This document shows, piece after piece, positions 45,501 to 57,500 of a DNA stretch of 64,000 bases. The position numbers were made by a program, and so were the translations under genes. The stretch is from NCBI GenBank assembly GCA_029215795.1, contig JARDYH010000002.1, positions 359,936,973 through 360,000,972 on the forward strand, read 5' to 3'. The notes under the pieces were generated by a model. That model made no database searches, was not told where the DNA came from, and saw only the letters and a list, made by a program, of their open reading frames with translations. This DNA is from Anniella stebbinsi. Taxonomy: Eukaryota; Chordata; Lepidosauria; Squamata; Anniellidae. Position 1 is the stretch's first letter. Each line of letters starts with the position of its first letter.

Positions 45501-48500
45501 TCTCAGAAGCCAGTGCCACTGAATTCACTAGGGCTTACTCCCAAGAGGTATAGGATTGCAAACTAATCTCATCTGAAAGGTGTTGAAGACAGCCAAACTA
45601 AACCTCTTCTGCTCCGCTGTTGCTTTGATGAGATGATGTATTGTGCAGGGATTGTGGGGAGTGAACAGTATATTTTTTATAAATACATTTTAAGAAAAAA
45701 AAAATGGTTCTTTGAAAGGCAGGATATTGACCAAAAGTTGGAAGTGCCTGGCACATGCTCTGGTTCTAGATCTGTACTGAATAGTGCCCCTTTTGTTATC
45801 AAGAGTGTGGCTATATGCGAGATGTGTGTGAGAAAAAAGTATTGGGCAGACCCTGTATTTGGTAAGGGTATGGAACAGCATTCCCCTTCCTGCTGCCCTC
45901 CAGGTGTTTGAGATGACAAGTCCCAGCATTCCTGACCATGGGACATACTGACTTGCAATGATGGGAGTTGTAGTCCAACACCTTTGGAGGGCACCAGGTT
46001 GGGGAAGGGCTGCTCTAAACAAAAAATGAAGTAGGTGGCCCTAAGTTGTTCGTTACCAGTTTTCCACAACCCCACAGTCACCTCTGCATATCATTTTCTC
46101 CATCCTGTCCTCATGGTTTATCTGCTTTGGGAGAATGAGGATTTCACTTGCACTTTCTGCCTCCTTAGGGAGGATGTGGCATTAAGGCTTGGGAGCCTTA
46201 ACTCCCAATTTCCCTGCTTTTTGGTGCTTGGTTGGAAACTGTGGAGCCTTAACATTGTTTTTGTAAACCGTAGGTTTTTTGTTTAATGGTATCTGTCAGA
46301 GTTGTTACAATTGCCGGTTATAAGTTTGTCACTCTTTATAAGTTTTATTGAGGCTGTGTTGTTGTTTTTTGTGCAATGGTTGGTAGGCCATACTGGTTCT
46401 GGACTCTTAAATAATCCTTATAATCTCATATATTTATAGACCAGTTCCATTTCATCAAGGAAGGTTCTAGGAACATTATAATCTGCCTACTACTGAGTCA
46501 GACCATGGGTCCATCTAACCCAGTATTGTCGAACATGGCTGGAAGCAGCCCTCCAAGATTTCAGGAGCTGGGTATCAAACCTGAGAACTTCTCCATGCAA
46601 AGCATGTGCTCTATCACATTGAGCTATGGCCCCTCCCCTCCCCTGTTTTAGGGGGCACAATCAGAATTAAAGCTAAATGTGATTTTTAAGAACATAATAT
46701 AAGAAGTGCCATGCTGGACCAGTTCAAGAGTCCATCTACTCCAGCACTCTGTTCACAGGGGCTACCAAAGCAGGATGTTGTGCAAGACCACCACCACCCA
46801 CCCATGTTCCCCAGCAACTGGTGCACACAGGCTTTCTGCCTCAGATCCTGGAGGTAGCACATAACCATCAGGGATAGTAACCATTGACAGCCTTCTCCTC
46901 CAGGAATTTATCCAACCACCTTTTAAAACTATCCAAATTGGTGGCCATCACTACATCTTGTGGTAATGAATTCCATAATTTAACTATGAGCTGTGTGAAG
47001 AAGTGCTTTCTTTCATTCGTCCTGAATCTCCCACCAATCAGCTTCATTGGGTGATCCCTGGTTGTAGTGTCATCCACATTCTCTACACCACACATGAATT
47101 TGTACACCTCTATCACCTCCTTTTTTTCAATCTAAACAATCCCAGCTGTTTACAAGCTTCCTTGTCTAAGCACATCATCTGATAGGCATAAAACCTGAAA
47201 AGAATTACATGAAAGGGATCAAGAGTGTCCCTTGGTGTCATGACTAGGCCTGTTTCTCTTAGGCAAGAAGAAGGAGTTTCAGACCATCAATCAGAATCAG
47301 ATTCAGAAGAAGAGTTGGCGCCAGAAACATAACAGCCTATACTGGGAGTGGGAAAGGTAACTCTCATAGGCTCTTCACCAGCTGGGAATGAACTTTCGCC
47401 AGACTTTATCTCTGAAATTGTAAGTAACCCACAAGCTCAGGGAATTCAGGATTCTTCCGAGGCGGAGGGCACTGAACAGCTAGCTGATCTTAGAGTACAC
47501 TGCAGACTAAAACCGGTGGAGCTAAAGGAAAGTGAGAGAAGGTCAGCCTGGCAAGCTTCTTGCCAAAGGCTTCTTCAGAACCAGTCTCACTGAAATAAAG
47601 AGTACTGGGAAAAAAGGCTTTCCCTGTTTCTTGAAAGGACAGTTGTCTCGCTTCGTTTGCATACTTTTGTCTAGAGAGAAGTTCCTAGCAGTTAAAGTCC
47701 CTTCAGGTGGGAAGACATGTTTATTGCCTGAATAAAGCTTTGTAGATTACGTGCCAGACCTCTCTACTGTCTCCCACTAAATCAAGGGGTTTTAAGAAAC
47801 ACGACACTTGTCCCTATGGGGCAGGTTTCTCTGACCTTGGATATCTGGATGATTTGCCAGGAGGAGAAGTGCCCATCTCAGAGAATTGATGGTTGTCTGT
47901 GTTCCCGCGAAAAAGAAGTCGTGAATACACTGAGCCAGGTTCTCTTCATCATAAGTAGAGTTGGGGTCATTCTTGCTCTAATGTTGAAAGTGAGGAAAGA
48001 TAAATTTTAATTTATAATGAATTACAGGTTGTCCCCCAGCCTCCCAGCAGTGCGACACATCCTTTATAGTGGGACATGGATGTGTTATCCCGGTCGTGGA
48101 ATGCCCTCCCATTGCAGGCTCAACTAGAAGAGACACTGCTTTCATTTCTGAAGCAAGTTAAAATGTTTCTTGGCTATATTTGTCTAAAGCTGCACAACGT
48201 TTTATTTGTTTTTATTGCTTAGTTATTATATTTTTACTGACATTAATTTGTTAATGGTTTAATGCATTTTTAGCAGTGTAAATTATTTATTGTTTTATAC
48301 TGTTTGAATCAATTTTATTTGTTCGACGCCCTGAGATCTCAATGATACAGGGTGGGATAAAAAGAAAATACTAATAACATAATGTATAAATAAAAATAAT
48401 AAAATGAATAAGTGGAAACTATGAGCAAGTACATAAGCTTCATGGAGTAATGTGAAATTAAAAATAATAAAGAAATTACTTTGCACAATCAGGATGATTA

Positions 48501-51500
48501 AAAATATTGGACTTTTTAGTTTTCTCAATATGTATTTTTGTGTGGAATGGACCCTAATCCATAGGTATTTTATGGTATAGAAGCAATGGTCCATAGGCAA
48601 GATGCTTTGGTGCTTAGTTTTCCACTCAGCAACAGCCACCCTATTATGCTCAAAGTTATGCAAATATCTGCTTTTCTTTTTTATAAATATTTGAGTGGAT
48701 GCAATCGTGTATGGATTATAACTCATGTGAGCAACTGATTTTAATATGAGTGAAGGTCAGGAGGGGGTCTGAATGAAAATATGATCTAATGCCTAGAAGA
48801 AGTTACTGGTGACTCATGAGATATTGCTATCCAGTCACAGCAGGAAATGGAATGGTACTTTACACTAGTGGTTGTCAGAGGAGGAAATACAATGATAATT
48901 TGGATGAGTATTTTTCTAGTACACTATAGACTTACTTTCTCCATCTGAAGTAGATAGAAATCTATGAAATCCTGGGGGTCATGACAGGACTTTTCCTCCT
49001 TATGTTTCTCTATCTCCACCCTTGCATGTGAAAGCACCACTTTGAGGGCAGATAGCTCCTTTTTGTGAGGTCCTGGAAGATGGTCCATGATCGATGGGAA
49101 CAACTCATACAACTGTAGGGGAAACAAAAGCGAAATCCTCACATGGTCAAGGAAGAGGCTGGGTAACACAAACCAAACCCTTTGGATTAACAATTTAGTA
49201 ACATCCTTTGGAATATTCTTGAAGCCTGACATATTAATTTTAATCTCATTTATTGAAAAGCTGGATTTAGCATCTTCTTCTGAAACCCACAATCGCTAGA
49301 TTCTGGGGTGGAGAAGCGAAAGGGTTCACTGATTTGTATAGGGGAGGGGGATGCTTACCTTAGCAGCAGCTATAGTTCCTGAGGAGACACTGGGTCTGTT
49401 CAGACAACACCCTAAACCATGTTTAGCACTTTTGCAGCAAATGGTTCATGAGCGTGTTTGGAACGTGGTTATGTAGCCACCATGGTTAGGAATGGTTCAC
49501 GTGACATGCTAAGTCATGGCTTGTGTGACATGCTAAGTCATGGCTTGCATGACATGTAAGTCATGGCTTGCATGACAACCACCATGGCCTAGCATGTCAT
49601 CTGAACTGGGTGGTGTCTATACAAAGTTACTTTGGTGCCTCAAGCCCCCACTATCCCACACTTGGACTCCTGCAAGTTATCTCCGCAACAGGGACCAATC
49701 GTGGGGTCTGTCTCTGAAGGAGGCTCTGCTGCCATGCCCATGCACCACCGCACCCATGCCACCATGCCCCTGCCCCATTGCACAACAGTGCATCTCTTCA
49801 CAGGCATCGCAGAGCATCCCCCACAGGTTTTTTTAAAAAGATCCTTTCTTTTAATGTTTATTTAACCTATATGCGTTTCTCCAGTGTGGGCGTCCTTCTG
49901 TCCATGCCAGAGCAGCCTGGAGGTGTTCCAGTGGCCATTCAGTTCACTCTCCTGCCCCCTCCTCCCCCTCCTACCTGTCCCATGATGGTGACCAATCAGG
50001 GGTCACTATGGGCCAGGACACGACTCCTATGGAACATCAGAGCAAGTCAACAGATGGCAGATGCCATTGTCACTTTGCTGCAAGAGGAAAATATCAGGGT
50101 AAGTCCATGACTTTTAAAATTTGGAGCTTCAAGGTAAAGCCCTGGGGTTGCTCTGCAATGGCTGTTGCATCATATAAGTGACCTAGCACCACTGGGGAGC
50201 CATCCTGGAGCTTTGCCCTCATCAAGACAACCCCAGGGTCACTCTCTTCTTTCTCTTTTATTTGCCAGAGAACATAACTCCAATGCAGGCACTGACAAAT
50301 ATAGGTCCCATATTGTGCCAGAATGGACGTATTTCTCTACGCCTTTCATTATTGTTTTCAGAGATTTTCTCTCTATTAACCCCCCTTTTCCTGTTCGCTT
50401 TTTTTTTTTTTTTGCAAGCCTGAGAAATAAAGATTGCTCTCTATCTCTCTGTCTGCCACACTCCCTCCTTCTGAACAAAGTTGCCTGCTTGTATGACCTC
50501 GTGTAAGGAATTTAAGGATCTGAAATGTAACATTTATGGTGTAGTACAAAAATGTCTCAGTAACTGAATTGTAAATAAGCTGATCGTCTCTGTGTTACTG
50601 AAACATGTAAAAGTCGATGGGGAAATTGTGATGACAGAGGCCCCAAATTCTCATACAGGAGGTGAAGATGCCAAATGTTCCTTTGCCCCAAGTCTGCCGT
50701 AACAAATTCTGGGGAGGCAGAATTTGCTGCCAAGAGATGATGACAATCCATTGAAACAAAGCATTCTGTTCCAGGACTGGGACATGATATATTATAACAA
50801 AAGAGCACCCCAGCATCCTTCTCACACCCCCACCCTCATGGCCATAAGCCCCAAGAGGAGCCAAAGTTATAAAAAGCCCAGCCTTCCTTTATCTCAGGAG
50901 GTCTTGGCATTATTTTGGATGATTCCAGGTGCATCCACGAATAAAACCTCCATCCAAACCTTTTCAGCTCTGACTTCCTTTTTAACCAAAAGGGAGAGTT
51001 ATCTGAAGAAAACCTGTGAGTATGTTGTGGGTGAATCTCAGGGGTGACATTCGCTGCCCAGGGGCAAGAGAAACGCCTTGCCTCTATCATACTGCTCAAA
51101 TTACTACACTGAATTACACATCCAGCCGAGAATCAAAGGGGTATCTTTGTTAGCATGAATCCTACCTACCTTTGGGCAGGCTGGATCCAAGAAGTGCCAC
51201 TCTGATGCTCAGTTGGCAGAGCTTGTGTTTTTTTGAGAGAGACAACTGAATAAACAGAGCATCAGTAACCGGGAGCAAAATAAGGCTCCTTAGGAGCTGC
51301 ACTACCAACTAGGGGGTAAGAAGAGAGATCTTCTGGTGTGATTTTTTTCTTGCCCGTTAAAAGCAAGAAGAGATCCAGGGGGCTCTGCTGTCAAGACTTA
51401 GTTGGCTGGATTGGTGCAACTCAATGGGGTTGTGCTACTGATCAGAGAAGGGGCTAGAAACATGGCTCTGGTGTGCTTCACAGTTTTGCCCCTTGTAGCA

Positions 51501-54500
51501 GGGCTGTGATCCAGAGACCTTTGTTCCCCACTTCCTGATTGGCTGCGCTTGCACAATTCCAAAGTGTTTCTGCCCTCATTGAATTTGGCCATTTCTACAC
51601 CAGGTTGTTTGCCTGGGATGGCCCCCGGATGGTCCCTGTGTGCCAATGGTGTGTATTAGGTACTTCTGGGATTGCCCTCCCTCCCTCTACACCCTTATGG
51701 TGTGGAAAAGGCCTTTGCATTACTTTATGAGTGTTCTGTAACTGTGGCCCTTTCCGCACCATAGGAGCGGAGACAGCGGGAAGCCTGGAAACCCGGAAGC
51801 AGCCACTTCTGGGTCCGGCACACAGAGTCCACATGAGAATACAATGGCCCAGGCTTCTACCAGGCCATCACAACTCGAGTCCGCCATTTTTTTTTGACAG
51901 ATCCACAGAGGTGCGCACGAGCGCTTGGGTGCAAAAGGTAAGTTTCTTAAAAAAAAAAAAAAAAACACATGTGATCTTGCCCCTATCCCCCCCCCCAGCC
52001 ATCCTGGGGATGGCAATTTGACTGCCCCCCTCCTGATGGCCCTGAGCCATGTGGTGCGGCTCCGTGGCCATCGGTGCAGCTGCACTTACACGTGATGGAT
52101 GGCCACACCAGGCACCCATCTCACTTCCCTCCTGGAAGCAGGGAACAAACCAGGAGAAATGTGTTTCCTGAACTCCTGGGGAATCATAGAATCATTGAAT
52201 CATAAAATAGTAGAGTTGGAAGGGGCCTCTAAGGCCATCGAGTCCATCCCCCTGCTCAATGTAGGAATCTACCTTAAAGCATCCCTGACAGGTGGTTGTC
52301 CAGCTGCTTCTTGAAGGCCTCTAATGTGGGAGAGCCCACCACCTCCCTAGGCAATTGGTTCCATTGTCATACTGCTCTAACAGTCAGGAAGCTTTTCCTG
52401 ATGTCCAGCTGGAATCTGGCTTCCTGTAACTTGGGCCCATTATTCTGTGTCCTGCACTCTGGGTTGATCGAGAATTGATCCTGGCCCTTCTCTGTGTGAC
52501 AACCTTTCAAGTATTTGAAGAGTGCTATCAAGTCTCGCCTCAGTCTTCTCTTCTCCAGGCTAAACATGCCAAGTTCTTTCACTCTCTCCTCATAGGGCTT
52601 TGTTTCCAGACCACTGATCATCCTTGTTGCCCTCCTCTGAACACGCTCCAGCTTGTCTGCATCCTTCTTGAAGTGGACGCAGTACTCAAGATGGGGCCTA
52701 ACCAGTGCCGAATAGAGGGGAACCAGTACCTCACGCGATTTGGAAGCTATACTTCTATTAATGCAGCCTAATTTGCTTTTTTTGCAGCCACATCACACTG
52801 TTGGCTCATATTCAGCTTGTTATCTACATATTCAGCTTGTGATCTATAAAGCCTTATACGGCTTGGGACCACAATACCTGATGGAACGCCTCTCCCGACA
52901 TGAACCTACCCGTACACTACGATCAACATCTAAGGTCTTCCTCTGAGTGCCTACTCCGAGGGAAGCTCGGAGGTTGGCAACAAGAAGAGGGCCTTCTCTG
53001 TGGTAGCCCCCCAATTGTGGAACGATCTCCCCAACAAGGCCCGCCTGGTAGGGGTGTGCATCGGATCGGATCCGATCCACGATCCGAATCCGATCCGACC
53101 CAAAATCGGGAAAATCTGATCCGATCCGATCCGATCCGGACAACCTCCGATCCGATCCGATCCGATCCGATGAGGTCCGATCCGGATCGGACGCCATTTT
53201 GAATGCTTTTTCCCATAGCCAAGTATTGTTTTACAAAAACGCCTATAACTTTTTCATTTTTAAAGATAGAAGGATGAAACTTGGGCACATTGTAGACTGG
53301 TTAGGTGTAGTTATCTGTGAGAAATTTCAGAAAGATTGGTGCATGCATTTTGTGGCAATTAATTTTTTAATAAATACCCAGGAATGCCTATAACTTTGTC
53401 ATTTTTAAAGTTACACACATGAAACTTTGCCACATTGTAGGGGGTACCTTGGGACCTATGTGTGTGAAATTTCAGAAACGTAGGTGCTTGTCTTGTGTGG
53501 CAATTAATTTTTAGAAAAATGGGTAGTAGTGGGGTAAATACAGTTACGCCTCCCATTTTTTTATTTTTGAAGATACAAACAGGAAACTTGGGCACATTAC
53601 AGGTACCACTTGCCTTGATATGTGTGTGAAATTTCAGAAACATTGGAGCTTTCCTTGTGTGGCAATTAATTTTTGAAACAATGAGGAAAGAAACACCTAT
53701 AACTTTGTCATAGTAGTAGTATCCATTAGTAGTAGTAGTATCCATTACAGGGCTCGTGTCTGCTTGAGTACAAAGTGAAAGCAGACACGAGCCCTGTAAT
53801 GGATACTACCAAGGATCAAAGGGATCGAGACCAGAGTGATCCTTCCTTGCACGCATGGCTGCAAAACTCAGCTAGGCTCAGCCGTTCTGCTTGAAAAGTG
53901 AAAGTAGGAAAGGAAACACGAGCCCTGTAATGGATACTACTAGCAAGGATCAAAGGGATCGAGACGAGAGAGTGTTTCCTTTTCTTCGCGGGAAGCGGGA
54001 GGGGAAGACCTGGCCTCTGTAGAAATTTTTTTGAAACATCTAATTTAAAAATTCCATAGCCATCAAATGCCTGGACCTATAATTCTGAAATTTCTGACAC
54101 GTATCTACCCCTAACCCATCTACAAAGTGAGCAATGTTCAGACTTCTAACTTTTAAAATAAAAAAGTTATAGGCGTTTCTTTCCTCATTGTTTCAAAAAT
54201 ACCTTGCCACCACATGCCTGGACCCAGCTGTCTGAAATTTTACACACATATCAAGCCAAGTGGTACCTGTAATGTGCCCATGTTTCCTGTTTGTATCTTC
54301 AAAAATAAAAAAGTGGGAGGCGTAACTGTATTTACCCCACCACTACCCATTTTTCTAAAATTAATTGCCACACAAGGCAAGCACCTACGTTTCCGAAATT
54401 TCACACACATAGGTCCCAAGGTACCGCCTACAATGTGGCAAAGTTTCATGTGTGTAACTTTAAAAATGACAAAGTTATAGGCATTCCTGGGTATTTATTA

Positions 54501-57500
54501 AAAAATTAATTGCCACAAAATGCATGCACCAATCTTTCTGAAATTTTTCACAGATAACTATCCCTAACCAGTCTACAATGTGCCCAAGTTTCATCCTTCT
54601 ATCTTTAAAAATGAAAAAGTTATAGGCGTTTTTGTAAAACAATACTTGGCTATGGGAAAAAGCATTCAAAATGGCGTCCGATCCGGATCGGACATCTGGT
54701 CCGATCCGATCCGACCAGCCTCCGATCCGATCCGATCCGATCCGACCCCCCAGGTCCGATTCTGATCCGCTATCCGATCCGATCCGGGGGGTCAGTGCAC
54801 ATCCCTACCGCCTGGCACCAACATTGTTATCTTTTCAGCACCAGGTCAAGACTTTCCTCTTCTCTCAGGCATTTAGCAATATCTGATGAGCCTGGGTTTG
54901 TTTTGTTTTTAGGCTTTTAGCTTTTTAAAGTTATTATAGTGGTTTTAAATGTGTGTGTATATTGTATATTTTTGATGTTTTAATTTTTGTATATTGTTTT
55001 TAATTGTTTTAATCTTATGTGAACCACCCAGAATGCTTCGGATATGGGGCAGTATACAAAAGTAATAAAATAAATAATTAAATAAATAAACAAACAAACA
55101 ATTCCAAGATCCTTCTCACTTGTCGTATTGCTTAGCCAAGTATCCTCCATCTTGTATTTGTGCATTTGGTTTCTTTTTCCTGGGTGTAGAACTTGGCATT
55201 TATCCCTATTAAATGTCATTCTGTTGTTTTCAGCCCAGTGCTCCAGTCTATCAAGATCAGTTTGGAGTTTGTTTCTGTCTTCCAGGGTATTAGTGATCAC
55301 ACCCAATTTTGTGTCGTCTGCAAATTTGATAAGCGTTCCCTGCACCTCTTCGTCCAAATCATTCATAAAAATGTTGAAGCGTACTGGGCCCAGGATTGAG
55401 CCCTGCGGTACCCTGCTTGGTACCTCCTCCCAGTGTGAAAAGATACCATTGATAAGCACTCTTGGAGTCCAATTCTGTAGCCAACTGTGAATCCACCTAA
55501 TAGTTGTTCCATGTATCCCACTTTTCACTAGTTTGTGAATCAGAATGTCATGAGGCACTTTGTCTAAAGCTTTGCTGATATACTATATCCACAGCATTCT
55601 CATGGAAATGGAGGGCTGGCCCCTGCCTGCTTGTGGGATGCTCTGTGCGTCATGCTGACTCTCCGCGAGCAGGCAGGGGCAGCCCCGGGAAAATTGGCTG
55701 GTGCAGAAAGGGGTTAAGTCTTTCTATCCAGAGAGGATGTGAGACTCTCTATGTAACATTTGTGTTTGCTTATCTTGTATTGTTATAAACTCATTGCTAT
55801 TTCTCTCCCCAATTCTCCTCAATAAATTCTTTTGTTTGTTTCACAAACTGGTGGTGCTTCCTCACAAGGTCCGAGTGGTATCAGCCTGATCCACTGATCC
55901 ACTCAGGAGTTATTTAAGGGGGGCGTGGACTTCCAGCCAATGGAGTAGGCAGTGGATTTGTCGGGCTCCTGATGAGAAAAACTTTAAAGAAAAGAAATCC
56001 CGTCTGAATGCAAGCGATGCTGTGAGTAAAGACTGTGTTATTTGTGGGAAACTATACTGCACACGGGAGTGCTATAATTAGGAATTTTAAAAAGAAGATA
56101 AAGCCCTGGGCTCAGAAGAAAATTTTGGCTGGATGCCAAATGTCTAGAGGAAATAAAAAGCCTAAAACAGAATTACCTGTGTGGAGCAGAGCTGAGAGGG
56201 TACATCCTTTGAATAAAACTCTATTTCGCTTGAGCAGGGTTGCAATCGAAGGAGGTAAAATGCCGAATAGCCCCCAGAAAGAGGGGGGAAGCGGGTAGGG
56301 AGTGTGGAATCACTCCAGACAGGAAATGGCACTCAACGAAAGGCGGGTGCTGTTCCCAAGGAAACGGGAGCTTTGGCAAAGGGCAAACAGCTGTCTTCAG
56401 AAGAAATGCTGATAAGCTTTCAAAACATGATACTTCAGAATAACAAAATGCTGGTTGAAGGCTTGAGAAGCCAAATAGTGAGAGATGTCACTGCAGAAAT
56501 TAATAAATCAACTCAAGAGGTGAAAGATGAATTGAAAGTGGTCAAGAATGAATTAAAAGATTTGAATTCGAAGTTTAAAGAAGTAGAGAATACAGTGGAG
56601 GGAAATAAAGTGAAACTGCAGGAGCAAAATATTAAATTGGAACAAATGGACTTAAGATTGATTGCAACCCAAGATCAGGAATGAAGATCCAATATTAGGA
56701 TTAAACTTTTTCCAGAAGATGCTGCAGAGAACCCAAGGATCCTAAGAGGGAAAATTATGGAGTGGCTAAAAACTTTGGCACCAAACACAGAATGGAAACA
56801 AGAAGATATAGAACATGTGCACAGGATTTCCTACAGAAGAAGAGGCTCGATTCCTAGGAACATTGTGGTGAAATTTGCAAACTACTATAAAAAGGAGCTT
56901 TTTATGATGGCAATAAGACAAGTGAGAGGTCAACTGAAATATCAATATGCTCCAATACATGTCTACAATGACCTGTGTGTTCAAACAATAAATTGGAGAC
57001 GGGACGTCAAGACCTGCACAGAAGTCCTAAAAAGCAAAGGAATTAATTACAGTTGTGGGTACCCATTTTTTTTTTTTTGAAATTTACATATGAGAAAAAA
57101 TCTACAAAATAACATCAATGGAGCAAGGAATGGAGTTGCTGACTCAATTGGGATTACAGGGAGAATCAGGTTCGCGACATCGAGGAAAAGAAGATCAAGG
57201 AGAAGAATTGGGAGCAGCAGGAGGCTCACAGTAATGGATTGGAAAGGAGTTGAGAACACAGTAGAACTAGAGGATAATAAATGAGCTTAATGAACAATAA
57301 CAGGATAAGGGACGAAGCGTGTAACATCGGGAGGAGAGGATCCGCTGCCGACCAGAAGCTGAGTAGTTACCTCCCCCACCCATGGAGTTTGTAAAAGCCT
57401 TGAACAGGGTTAGTCCCAGGGGAATTTGGGGGAAGAAATTGTTATTGTTGTTTTATGCGTAGGGGTGGGGGGAGTAAGGGAAGGGGGAATATATATATCA

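Noticed and set aside
46478..46640. A tRNA gene
   Set aside because: A- and B-box-like sequences are present but the body continues into a known SINE-type sequence and no cloverleaf is complete.
52844..53288. Arg/Ser/Asp-rich frames across GATCCG repeats
   Set aside because: They are translations of simple GATCCG-type runs at the ends of the foldback elements.
53199..54669. Repeated open frames such as those containing [10 protein letters not shown] and [12 protein letters not shown] near 35280, 53200 and 54500
   Set aside because: They lie inside repeats of the foldback elements, appear on both strands by symmetry, and lack starts, introns or known domains.
54980..55558. 192-codon minus-strand frame as a host gene
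   Set aside because: It contains FADDTKLG and VPQGSILGP, clear CR1 reverse transcriptase motifs, and is a transposon remnant.
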